Below are positions 27,001-33,598 of a stretch of 64,000 bases of DNA, piece after piece; the first letter of the stretch is position 1; each line of letters opens with the position of its first letter. The position numbers and the translations under genes are program-made. The notes under the pieces were generated by a model that ran no database searches, was not told the DNA's origin, and saw only the letters and a list, made by a program, of their open reading frames with translations. Source of the DNA: Flammeovirgaceae bacterium UBA6059 (lineage in GTDB: Bacteria > Bacteroidota > Bacteroidia > Cytophagales > Cyclobacteriaceae); contig DIYH01000043.1 of NCBI GenBank assembly GCA_002435755.1, positions 62,001-126,000 of the forward strand, written 5' to 3'.

Positions 27001-27190
27001 AATAGTATTCGTTCTTACGACCAGGGCTACCTGCCACTGTAAGGGAGCGTCCTCCTCGCTTGGGTCCGATGTTACGCCATTCAAATCCTTTGATGACATC
27101 TCTGTTGAACTCAGCTACCTGTGCATCTATCGGAAATACAATGCCAAGCAGGCCTAAGAAAAACAGAAGTCTTGCGACAATTCTGAGCAT
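24098..27190 (-). CDS. VPS10/sortilin-like BNR-propeller exported protein (upstream copy)
   Basis: 1030 residues with a signal peptide (MLRIVARLLFFLGLLGIVFP). It has the same architecture as the next gene: propeller with Asp-box motifs (KTTDSGQNW, SVDAGETW, SKDGGETW, SDDAGATW), a beta domain and a helical tail (LNFPIRLNNRLAYLVKS). The two proteins align along their whole length, e.g. RNIGPKRGGRSLTVAGSPG against RLVGAFRGGRAGTVTGVPG, so they are an old tandem duplication. They probably form one transcript. The role may be periplasmic polysaccharide or protein binding or cleavage; uncertain. Confidence 0.88.
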   Translation of the reverse strand: MLRIVARLLFFLGLLGIVFPIDAQVAEFNRDVIKGFEWRNIGPKRGGRSLTVAGSPGRKNEYYFGAVGGGLWKTTDSGQNWKPVTDGQINSSSVGAVAVAATNPDIVYIGMGEVALRGNIMQGDGVYKSVDAGETWQHMGLPETHAIAKIRVHPTDPDVVYVAALGHPYGPNEERGIFRSKDGGETWDKVLYRSDKAGAVDLVIDPTDPNTLYASIWEVYRTPWKMWGGGGDCGLWKSTDGGDTWTELTNNPGMPSKPIGKIGIAASGAKSGRLWALVESNEGGVFRSDDAGATWTKTNDERKLRQRAFYYSHIYADPQDENTVYALNTGFYKSTDGGETFDTRIEVPHGDNHDLWIDPNNPMRMANANDGGGNISINGGESWTDQDFATSQLYHIMVTNDFPYHVCGAQQDNSTMCIPSEGWGFKQARGPSSEYYYAVGGGESGYIAQHPENLDWFYAGSQGALLTKFDRSTGFLRDIQVYPRFFSGEPSSALPERWQWTFPIVFSPLNSNKLYTCSQHVWVSEDDGQSWEKISPDLTYADPETLGPTGGVITKDMNGPEIYATVFALAPSMHDENTIWAGSDDGLMHITRDHGKNWENITPPDLPKHSRISIIDESRHNPGTLYIAVKRYQLDDRAPYIWKTNDYGKTWTKIVKGIRADDYIHAVREDIVKPGLLFAAGEHAVYVSFDDGANWHSLQLNMPDTQIADLIVTEKDVVAGTHGRSIYILDDIAPLREYSAEVAAKKFHLFQPYYAVRRVQEPGIQYYLAEQAKEIKIEVLDASGNVILEKVGTEPELEEEDDPYARWYGALPKDPTTAQGLNTWSWNMRYPGAASFEGMIIWSGRPQLGPIAPPGGYQVRMTVDGDVQTKTFELRTDPRFDVPEEDIQEQFQFAMQIRDAIDAANKGVIRIRELKSQIDDQIEDDAKPMKSVDSFKSKISAVEEELYQVKNQSGQDPLNFPIRLNNRLAYLVKSVESGDGLPTKGAREVFDLLKGELDEHLAQLNSIIESDLSKVNNALEKGGYEPITDQ

Positions 27191-27384
27191 GATAATGATT
27201 GGTTTTTATGATGAAGTATCAAATTAGTCATTAATCCTTCGGAGGTGAAACCGCTTGTGGAAATTGCAAAAATGTAAAAAGTGACATGACGAAGATCATA
27301 ATTATTTTAAGAGCAGGATCAACTTCTGAAAACCAAAAAGTGATGATTATTGCAATATCAATCGTTTGCACAAACCATACTATC

Positions 27385-27546
27385 ATGAGACACTACACCG
27401 TTACTACTCCAATCAGCGATGCGGCGAGATATTTTAGCAACCGCCAATCAGATGTTGGCCAACCAAGGCCCAAGAAATCCAGTAAGGAAAAATTTACCTA
27501 TCCTTCATTTGAGCATGTGCACGCCCATCACTCCAGAAGGCATTAA
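27385..27546 (+). CDS. Possible small protein, 53 residues
   Basis: An ATG-started frame reading MRHYTVTTPISDAARYFSNR, then a basic Pro/Lys stretch (QPRPKKSSKEKF) and a His-rich tail (HVHAHHSRRH). Codon choice looks like that of neighbouring genes, and the composition is not random. A longer in-frame start at 27286 adds a less convincing leader. No family recognised; it may be spurious. Confidence 0.3.
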   Translation: MRHYTVTTPISDAARYFSNRQSDVGQPRPKKSSKEKFTYPSFEHVHAHHSRRH

Positions 27547-27589
27547 AACACTTTGCTCATAGCTTTACATTGTAGAAGAAGTAGCTTTT

Positions 27590-27618
27590 GCAAATCATAG
27601 CCAATGGGCTAAGTTTGC
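27590..27618. promoter_or_regulatory. Probable TetR operator
   Basis: An interrupted palindrome: GCAAA and TAGCC on the left, GGCTA and TTTGC on the right, ending 4 bp before the TetR ATG. TetR regulators commonly repress themselves from such sites. The location over the start region fits autorepression (inference). Confidence 0.5.
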
Positions 27619-27622
27619 CGCT

Positions 27623-28219
27623 ATGCCAGATAAAAAAGCAGAGATTCTAGCTGCTGCCAGAGATTTATTCAACCGACAGGGATATCCTAAAACCAGCGTA
27701 GATGACATATCCCAAGCTGTGGGCATGCGTAAATCCTCACTCTACTATTATTTTAGGGACAAGGAGCAACTGTTTTTAGAGGCTTTCAAAAAGGAGTGGC
27801 GGGACAATCTCATTCGGTTTGAGAAGGAAGCAGCTAAGGAGCCTGACCCCTCTTCAAGAATACTCACCTATATAAAGGCTTCTCTCAAACACTATGATGA
27901 TACTGTGATCAAACATAATATCTCTGTCAAAGTGCTTGTAGAGACCCGTAACCTGTTTCGCATATCTATGAATGAAGTGAATGCTGACCGAATGAAGTTT
28001 TATAGTGTCTGCATTCAGGAAGGCATTGACAAAGGTATCTATCGTTCATGCGACATTAAAAGAGTATCTCAATCATTGATGACAGTCAAGTTTGCTATCC
28101 AGTTCGATTATTTCAATCAATTTCTTCATACAGCACCGGAAAAAAAGGATTTTAAAATGATCAAGGATGAAATCCTTTTTACTGTAGGACTCATGCTTGA
28201 TGGACTGAGGATCAAATAG
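27623..28219 (+). CDS. TetR-family transcriptional regulator
   Basis: 198 residues. The N-terminal helix-turn-helix has the TetR pattern (KAEILAAARDLFNRQG, TSVDDISQAVGMRKSSLYYY) and is followed by YFRDKEQLFLEAF. The C-terminal ligand domain (about 60-198) is helical and resembles regulators of fatty-acid or efflux genes, but the ligand is unknown. Palindromic sites lie immediately upstream (27590) and downstream (28239 and 28277) between this gene and the small secreted protein, which is likely part of its regulon. Confidence 0.92.
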   Translation: MPDKKAEILAAARDLFNRQGYPKTSVDDISQAVGMRKSSLYYYFRDKEQLFLEAFKKEWRDNLIRFEKEAAKEPDPSSRILTYIKASLKHYDDTVIKHNISVKVLVETRNLFRISMNEVNADRMKFYSVCIQEGIDKGIYRSCDIKRVSQSLMTVKFAIQFDYFNQFLHTAPEKKDFKMIKDEILFTVGLMLDGLRIK

Positions 28220-28229
28220 TCCTTTTTTT
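28202..28229 (+). terminator. Weak terminator at the end of the TetR gene
   Basis: GGACT (28202-28206) pairs with AGTCC (28218-28222), followed by seven T residues. The stop codon lies inside the stem. The loop is 11 nt, so strength is moderate. Confidence 0.4.
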
Positions 28230-28238
28230 GAAATTGTT

Positions 28239-28299
28239 TTCGAACGATTGAACTTTTTGTTCGAACTTACGTTTACCGAACAATAAACCAATTTGTTCG
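28239..28299. promoter_or_regulatory. Two palindromes before the small secreted-protein gene
   Basis: TTCGAAC (28239-28245) pairs with GTTCGAA (28259-28265), and CGAACAA (28277-28283) pairs with TTGTTCG (28293-28299). The two palindromes share the GTTCG/CGAAC half-site and are centred 36 bp apart, ending 14 bp before the ATG at 28314. They are probably operators for the adjacent TetR protein, though their half-site differs from the palindrome at 27590. Confidence 0.5.
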
Positions 28300-28313
28300 A
28301 TAATTCCAAAACT

Positions 28314-28721
28314 ATGAAAAAGTTCTTCTCAATTATCCCAATGTTGGTGGTGCTTTTCACTGTGCAAGCAGTGGCTCAAACTACTCCAGCCAAAGAATTT
28401 ACCGTGTCCATAGCTGAGCCTAGTATCGTACTGGCTCCCGGAGAAACAAAGACAATCGATGTATTTGTTAATCGATCAGTTAAGTATAGAAAAGCTAAAA
28501 TAAAGCTCTACATCGATAACAAATTACCAAATGGGGTGACCGCTAGCTTCGAGCGAGCAGCAGACTCCTCACAAGCCGACAAGCTGATCCTTTCAGCAAA
28601 AAATGACGCAGGTAACTACAATGGTACATTAATTCTGAAAGCCAGTTCGGCTAGACTAACCAAGGGCACAATGTTTAACTTAACCGTTGGTGGTGGAAAC
28701 AACCTCTCGGACGGTAGATAA
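28314..28721 (+). CDS. Small exported protein of unknown function
   Basis: The ATG at 28314 gives a signal peptide (MKKFFSIIPMLVVLFTVQAV, cleavage after AVAQ); an upstream in-frame start at 28293 is unnecessary. The mature part of about 115 residues is beta-rich (EFTVSIAEPSIVLAPGETKT, ILKASSARLTKGTMFNLTVG) and looks like one immunoglobulin-like domain of the kind that often assists surface proteins. It ends before a strong terminator. It follows the TetR gene across a region with two palindromes, so TetR control is likely. Confidence 0.78.
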   Translation: MKKFFSIIPMLVVLFTVQAVAQTTPAKEFTVSIAEPSIVLAPGETKTIDVFVNRSVKYRKAKIKLYIDNKLPNGVTASFERAADSSQADKLILSAKNDAGNYNGTLILKASSARLTKGTMFNLTVGGGNNLSDGR

Positions 28722-28753
28722 CATACCATATTACACTTCATGCATATTAAAAG

Positions 28754-28776
28754 CCTTCTGTACAGAAGGTTTTTTT
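28754..28776 (+). terminator. Rho-independent terminator
   Basis: CCTTCTG (28754-28760), a TA loop and CAGAAGG (28763-28769) are followed by seven T residues. It lies 33 bp after the stop of the small exported protein. Confidence 0.88.
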
Positions 28777-28801
28777 GTTGCAGGAATTAGCCGTCTGATA
28801 G

Positions 28802-29272
28802 CTACTTATTAAGAATAGTCTTCAAATCTGCTGGAGAATAATTGATTGACTTCAACGTCTTTCGATCTGATTCGCGGTAGACGAGGTACACGCCATCTTG
28901 CTCTTCATAATAACAAGGTGTATCTTTTTCTTTTGTATAGTAGTCTACTGTAGCCTGGGCCTCTTCTGAAGTTGCACAAGTTTTAGACATATTGGATCGT
29001 TGTACCTCGTCAAACAATGTCCTAAACTTCTCTCCCATTCCAAACTCAAGTACGGCTCCTGAAAGTACGTATTGGATATCACAAAGCGCGTCAGCCACCT
29101 CTACCAAGTCATTCGCAGCTATAGCCTCTTCTAATTCCTTCAACTCTTCCGCTATCAGTGACACACGTAATTCACAGCGCTCTTTAGAGGGTATTTGAGG
29201 TTCATCCAGCACAGGATGTTTGAAGGTCCGATGAAATTGTGCTACCTGATTGAGAGAGTCGATACTGTTCAT
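28802..29272 (-). CDS. MazG-like nucleoside triphosphate pyrophosphohydrolase
   Basis: An all-helical NTP-PPase-superfamily protein that would hydrolyse a (d)NTP or related nucleotide to the monophosphate. The Mg2+-binding signature is visible as EELKELEEAI followed by EVADALCD. The tail (CYYEEQDGVYLVYRESDRKT) is a short beta region typical of this subfamily. The chosen ATG at 29272 (MNSIDSLNQVAQFHRTFKHP) gives about 156 residues; longer starts at 29314 and 29362 are possible but add an unusual leader. It probably works in nucleotide-pool sanitation. It is transcribed divergently from the pseudouridine synthase gene. Confidence 0.85.
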   Translation of the reverse strand: MNSIDSLNQVAQFHRTFKHPVLDEPQIPSKERCELRVSLIAEELKELEEAIAANDLVEVADALCDIQYVLSGAVLEFGMGEKFRTLFDEVQRSNMSKTCATSEEAQATVDYYTKEKDTPCYYEEQDGVYLVYRESDRKTLKSINYSPADLKTILNK

Positions 29273-29412
29273 TTGATACATTTGATTAGGCTGACAAACT
29301 AATGCAATCTTCATAAGAAATATGAAGTTCTGTCCTTCAAAATTTGACCAACAAAGGTCCACTCCTTTTATGACTAGATTTAACCAAGAACTAGTACTGT
29401 ATCACCATCCTA

Positions 29413-30114
29413 TTGGAACCACTTGAAATCATATATCAGGACAATGATCTGGTTGCCATCAATAAACCAAACGGACTGCTCGTTCATCGTACCCGAATAG
29501 CCGCCGACGAACAAGAGCATTTTGCAGTCCAGATGCTACGGGATCAAATCGGTCAGCACGTATATCCAGTACATAGATTGGATCGTCCAACTTCTGGCGC
29601 TCTTATAATGGCGCTCTCTTCAGAGATGGCAAGTCTTATGAAAAAGCAGTTTGATGATCGGTTAATACGCAAGACGTATTTGGCTGTTTGCAGAGGGTAC
29701 TGCCCTCCTACCGGAATAATAGATGAGCCCCTTCATAATGATCGAGGTGTATTGCAAAACGCTGAAACGAAATATGAACGACTAGAAACTATAGAGTTAC
29801 CCATTCAGGTAAGTGAGCGCTATGCCACGTCTCGGTACAGTCTGGTTCGCGTCCATCCTACGACAGGGCGTTACCACCAGATCAGGAAGCACTTCGCTAA
29901 AATCCGCCACTATCTCATTGGCGACACAAAACATGGCGATCTTCCTCACAATCGTATGTTCAAGGAGCGCCTTGATTGCCATGGACTGCTCTTACATGCA
30001 CAATCATTGACCCTAACACATCCGGTCACCAATCAGTCGATCTCGTTATCTGCAGGTCTTCCCCTACATTTTAAATGTATCATGAATGAATTCGGGTGGT
30101 CAGCTAGCCTTTAA
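29413..30114 (+). CDS. truC: RluA-type pseudouridine synthase, TruC-like
   Basis: A 233-residue RNA pseudouridine synthase. The catalytic motif is YPVHRLDRPTSG, with the Asp of HRLD as nucleophile. The N terminus (LEIIYQDNDLVAINKPNGLL, then VHR) matches TruC, which modifies U65 of tRNA. The family motif TTGRYHQIRKH and the late LLLHAQSLTL are present. The start is a TTG at 29413: no ATG precedes the conserved strand in frame. Substrate assignment rests on overall similarity and size. Confidence 0.85.
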   Translation: MEPLEIIYQDNDLVAINKPNGLLVHRTRIAADEQEHFAVQMLRDQIGQHVYPVHRLDRPTSGALIMALSSEMASLMKKQFDDRLIRKTYLAVCRGYCPPTGIIDEPLHNDRGVLQNAETKYERLETIELPIQVSERYATSRYSLVRVHPTTGRYHQIRKHFAKIRHYLIGDTKHGDLPHNRMFKERLDCHGLLLHAQSLTLTHPVTNQSISLSAGLPLHFKCIMNEFGWSASL

Positions 30115-30174
30115 CTTGACAACTGAGGAAATCTAATGGCAATGAACTAAGTTCATAGCACTAAATCGAAGTTT

Positions 30175-31761
30175 ATGATCCAATCCTATAAACAAAACCC
30201 TCAAGTACAAGATCATTATGATACGATCATTATAGGTTCGGGAATGGGCAGTCTGACCACAGGAGCCATACTGGCCAAAGAAGGCCAAAAAGTATTGATC
30301 GTCGAGCGTCACTATACTGCAGGTGGCTTTACTCATGTCTTCAAGCGCAAAGGCTATGAGTGGGATGTTGGGATCCATTATATCGGAGAAGTCAGCAGAC
30401 CGAAGAGTGTAGTCAAACGATTATTTGACTATATCACCAATGGCGAACTGAAGTGGGCAGACATGGGTGAAGTCTATGACAGGATCATCATTGGTGATAA
30501 GCACTATGATTTCGTGAAGGGCGTAGAGAACTTCAAAAATAAACTCAAGCAATACTTCCCAGGTGAAGAAAATGCCATTGACGAATACGTCAATCTCGTT
30601 TTTAAATCGACTAAGACCGCTCAGAAATTTTACATGGACAAAGCCCTACCACCACTGGTCAGCAAAGTGATGGGCAGCTCTATGAGAAAACCATTTTACA
30701 GTCTTTCTGATAAGACGACTTACGAAGTGATAAGCTCGCTAACCAAAAATGAAGAACTGATCAAAGTACTATGCGGCCAATACGGTGACTATGGTATGAC
30801 CCCTAAGAAGAGCAGTTTCGCCATGCATGCTTCTGTGGCTAAGCACTATTTCAGTGGTGGCAGCTTTCCAATAGGCGGATCATCAAGAATAGTAGAAACA
30901 GTTGATCCCATCATCGAGGCAGCAGGTGGCACCATCTTGATCAGTGCTGAAGTTGACGAAATCATCATAGACAACAATAAAGCTAAAGGTGTCAAGATGG
31001 CCGATGGACGTGAGTTCACTGCGGATAACACGATCAGTGGGGCTGGCATCATGGCGACTTACAATAAAATGATGCCCAGTGAGGTTTCACAGAAGCATAA
31101 ACTGGAAGAGCAGGTCGAAAAACTAGAAAGATCAGTGGCGCATGCCTGCCTATACATTGGTCTAAACGGTTCACCTGATGAACTTGAATTACCAAAAACC
31201 AACTTCTGGATATACCCCGACGACCTTGATCATGATGGATGTGTAGATCGCTACCTCGATGATATTGATCAACCATTCCCGGTAGTCTACATCTCTTTCC
31301 CTTCGGCGAAAGATCCTGACTTTACCAATCGATACCCTGGAAAAAGCACCATCGACATCATCACGCTCGTACCATATGAGGCTTTCGAACCCTGGTCAGG
31401 CAGTCGATGGATGAAACGCGGTGAAGATTATGATGCCCTGAAAGAAAAAATAGCGCAACGATTGTTGGCGGAGTTGTATAAGCAGCTACCGCAAGTGCAG
31501 GGTAAAGTAGATCACTATGAACTCTCCTCTCCTTTGACCACACAGCATTTCGTCAACTACGACAAGGGTGAAATCTATGGTCTTGAACATAAGCCCGACA
31601 GGTTCCGTCAGCGCTTTTTGCAACCTAGAACACCTGTCAAAAACCTCTATCTCACAGGACAGGATATCGTGAGCGCCGGAGTGGCCGCAGCGCTATTTTC
31701 AGGAGTCTTGACTACCTCAGCGATGACTGGTAAGAACATCATGAAGAAAGTAATGGCTTAA
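30175..31761 (+). CDS. FAD-dependent oxidoreductase, phytoene desaturase/RetSat-like
   Basis: 528 residues. The Rossmann dinucleotide motif is at the N terminus (IIIGSGMGSLTTGAILAKEG, then KVLIVERHYTAGG). The body resembles CrtI-type desaturases and all-trans-retinol 13,14-reductases (YEWDVGIHYIGEV). The C-terminal FAD motif is NLYLTGQDIVSAGVAAALFS. It would oxidise or reduce a polyene or unsaturated lipid. No carotenoid genes (crtB, crtZ) adjoin, so the substrate is open. The next gene, 51 bp on, is a mutarotase-like protein. Confidence 0.9.
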   Translation: MIQSYKQNPQVQDHYDTIIIGSGMGSLTTGAILAKEGQKVLIVERHYTAGGFTHVFKRKGYEWDVGIHYIGEVSRPKSVVKRLFDYITNGELKWADMGEVYDRIIIGDKHYDFVKGVENFKNKLKQYFPGEENAIDEYVNLVFKSTKTAQKFYMDKALPPLVSKVMGSSMRKPFYSLSDKTTYEVISSLTKNEELIKVLCGQYGDYGMTPKKSSFAMHASVAKHYFSGGSFPIGGSSRIVETVDPIIEAAGGTILISAEVDEIIIDNNKAKGVKMADGREFTADNTISGAGIMATYNKMMPSEVSQKHKLEEQVEKLERSVAHACLYIGLNGSPDELELPKTNFWIYPDDLDHDGCVDRYLDDIDQPFPVVYISFPSAKDPDFTNRYPGKSTIDIITLVPYEAFEPWSGSRWMKRGEDYDALKEKIAQRLLAELYKQLPQVQGKVDHYELSSPLTTQHFVNYDKGEIYGLEHKPDRFRQRFLQPRTPVKNLYLTGQDIVSAGVAAALFSGVLTTSAMTGKNIMKKVMA

Positions 31762-31812
31762 GCTAGTCATTACACCAGAAGTGTTTGGTCAACTAGGGCA
31801 ATTGAAATTCAA

Positions 31813-32694
31813 ATGGGAATTCTTCTGCAAAACAACAGCATCAGGTTATCCATCGACCTACCAGAAGAGAAGTACCGTGAATGCCGATTCGACTGGTCAG
31901 GTAAAATCATTCAAGCTACTTTCAAAGGCATTCCTCTGTTAGGTAGAGAGCTACCAAATCAACATAGCCACCAGCATGGAAGAGGCTTATACAACGAGTT
32001 TGGTTTCAAACTGCCACTCGGATTTGAAGAAGTAGAAGTCGGTGATTGGTTTCATAAAATTGGAGTGGGCCTTTTAAAGAAGGACAGTCCAACACATGAT
32101 TTTGCTGGTTCCTATGAGATACGACCAGCCTTATTCGAGTACGATGAGCAGATAGATCAACTGACAATCTATTGTAAGTCGGAACTATATGCCGGGTATG
32201 CTTATGAGCTCCACAAGAAGTTCAAGCTCACAGACTCAGGCTGGGTTATTAACTACGAACTTCTCAATACAGGTGAAAAAACCATTGTCACCAATGAGTA
32301 TACTCACAACTTTCTGGCACTAGCGAATGCATCACTTGATCAGGACAGTCAACTCACCTTTCCATTCGACGTTCAACCAGATCAATTTGAAGAGACAATC
32401 AATCCAGAAGGCTTTGTTGACATGGGCCAATCAGATGTACACTTTAAAGGCCAGCCAAGCCGACCTTTCTTCTTCAGCTATTTATCTGGAAATGACGAGG
32501 TAGAAGCTTATTGGAAGTTGACCAACAAGAAAAGTGGACTTTCAATATCTGAAACAGGTGATTTCAAAACCAGAAAGGTGTTTCTCTGGGGATCAGGTCA
32601 CGTAATCAGCCCGGAGCTTTTTATTGAAATTGAGTTGCCAGCGGGTCAGTCTATGGCTTGGAAGCGAGAATATTCAGTCGCAAGTCAGTCATGA
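31813..32694 (+). CDS. Galactose-mutarotase-superfamily protein
   Basis: 293 residues with the beta-sandwich pattern of the aldose-1-epimerase/galactose-mutarotase fold: GRGLYNEFGF near the N terminus, then YELHKKFKLTDSGWVINYEL, VTNEYTHNFLAL, and a C-terminal WKREYSV. The canonical catalytic His pair of GalM is not obvious, so it may bind rather than epimerise sugars. It lies 51 bp after the RetSat-like gene on the same strand. Confidence 0.72.
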   Translation: MGILLQNNSIRLSIDLPEEKYRECRFDWSGKIIQATFKGIPLLGRELPNQHSHQHGRGLYNEFGFKLPLGFEEVEVGDWFHKIGVGLLKKDSPTHDFAGSYEIRPALFEYDEQIDQLTIYCKSELYAGYAYELHKKFKLTDSGWVINYELLNTGEKTIVTNEYTHNFLALANASLDQDSQLTFPFDVQPDQFEETINPEGFVDMGQSDVHFKGQPSRPFFFSYLSGNDEVEAYWKLTNKKSGLSISETGDFKTRKVFLWGSGHVISPELFIEIELPAGQSMAWKREYSVASQS

Positions 32695-32723
32695 CTTGAT
32701 GCTTTACTTACTGGTTAATATGA

Positions 32724-33386
32724 TTAGGAATCCTCAAGAAAACTACCAATAGCAGTTGCAACTTCTTTTGGATGTGTCGTAAGACAAAAATGATCTCCAG
32801 GCACCTCCTCAAAATCTTCATTGGGATACCAGACGATGTTATCACGCCTGGCATGAATGCGCAAGTCAGGCTCGACATTGACTGAAATATCAACCTCATC
32901 AAAGATCAACCTGAGTTGATTCACTACGCAATTGCAATTACCACTAGCCAAGTTGTCCAAAGCCTGAGTGTAGTAGCTCTTTGTTGCTTCTCTTCTGTAC
33001 TTCTTTAATAAGTAACTCTTTGCCGTTGAGGAAAACAATACCCCACTCCTGGCAAAGGCATAAATGATCTTTCTGTTTCTAATCGGGAACTTGAATTTAT
33101 CAAGTTGAGTAGCACTTCCAATTTGTATGATCCTATTAGGCTGCACTTGCTTCATGTGATAAGCGATCCATCCACCCAGAGAGTGACCAACAATCACATC
33201 GCGTTGCTCAATATTGTATTGTACAATCAGCTCCTTGCAGAAATCAATTATGTTTAGATGCCTCCTCCTTGCATTGCCTAAAGACTTCCACAGATCAACA
33301 AAAACATGTTCGCCAGGAAGTAGTGGTGCCAGTTCATCGAACACCTGTGTTGTGTCTCCTAATCCATGTATAAAAATGATGCGCAT
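32724..33386 (-). CDS. Alpha/beta-fold hydrolase
   Basis: 220 residues. The oxyanion region is FIHGLGDTTQVF and the nucleophile elbow is VIVGHSLGGWIAYHM (Ser in GHSLGG). The C-terminal His is in PGDHFCLTTHP, and a candidate acid lies in HARRDNIVWYPN. It is therefore a complete, compact alpha/beta hydrolase, likely an esterase or thioesterase; the substrate is unknown. No signal peptide. It is convergent with the mutarotase-like gene. Confidence 0.88.
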   Translation of the reverse strand: MRIIFIHGLGDTTQVFDELAPLLPGEHVFVDLWKSLGNARRRHLNIIDFCKELIVQYNIEQRDVIVGHSLGGWIAYHMKQVQPNRIIQIGSATQLDKFKFPIRNRKIIYAFARSGVLFSSTAKSYLLKKYRREATKSYYTQALDNLASGNCNCVVNQLRLIFDEVDISVNVEPDLRIHARRDNIVWYPNEDFEEVPGDHFCLTTHPKEVATAIGSFLEDS

Positions 33387-33493
33387 CGCCCGTAAGATAT
33401 CGATCTTGTTTCATCTGTCAACGGTCATCAGCAATCATCTATTCTGCCATGAGCAAACATTACCATACTCATTTCTAGCATTAATTTTAAGTT

Positions 33494-33559
33494 TTTCGGC
33501 AAAATCGAAACAAATAGAAGAATGTCATCGTTATCAATTTCGACAAAATCGAAAGAAAT
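33494..33559. promoter_or_regulatory. Paired palindromic repeats, likely PadR operators
   Basis: TTTCGGCAAAATCGAAA (33494) and TTTCGACAAAATCGAAA (33538) are near-identical copies 44 bp apart, each an inverted repeat of TTTCGA and TCGAAA around CAAAA. They lie 39-105 bp before the permease-PadR operon. Four helical turns between centres fits cooperative binding of a dimeric repressor, most simply the PadR protein encoded in the same operon. Confidence 0.6.
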
Positions 33560-33598
33560 CGATGTAACGTTAAGCGTTTACTTGAGTTCTATTAGTTG

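Larger units (their letters stand above)
27191..27622. other. Intergenic region before the TetR gene
   Basis: 432 bp between the divergent VPS10-like and TetR genes. It holds a doubtful small ORF (27385-27546) and, at its end, a palindrome overlapping the TetR start region (27590-27618). The promoter of the VPS10-like pair should be near 27200-27300. Confidence 0.5.
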
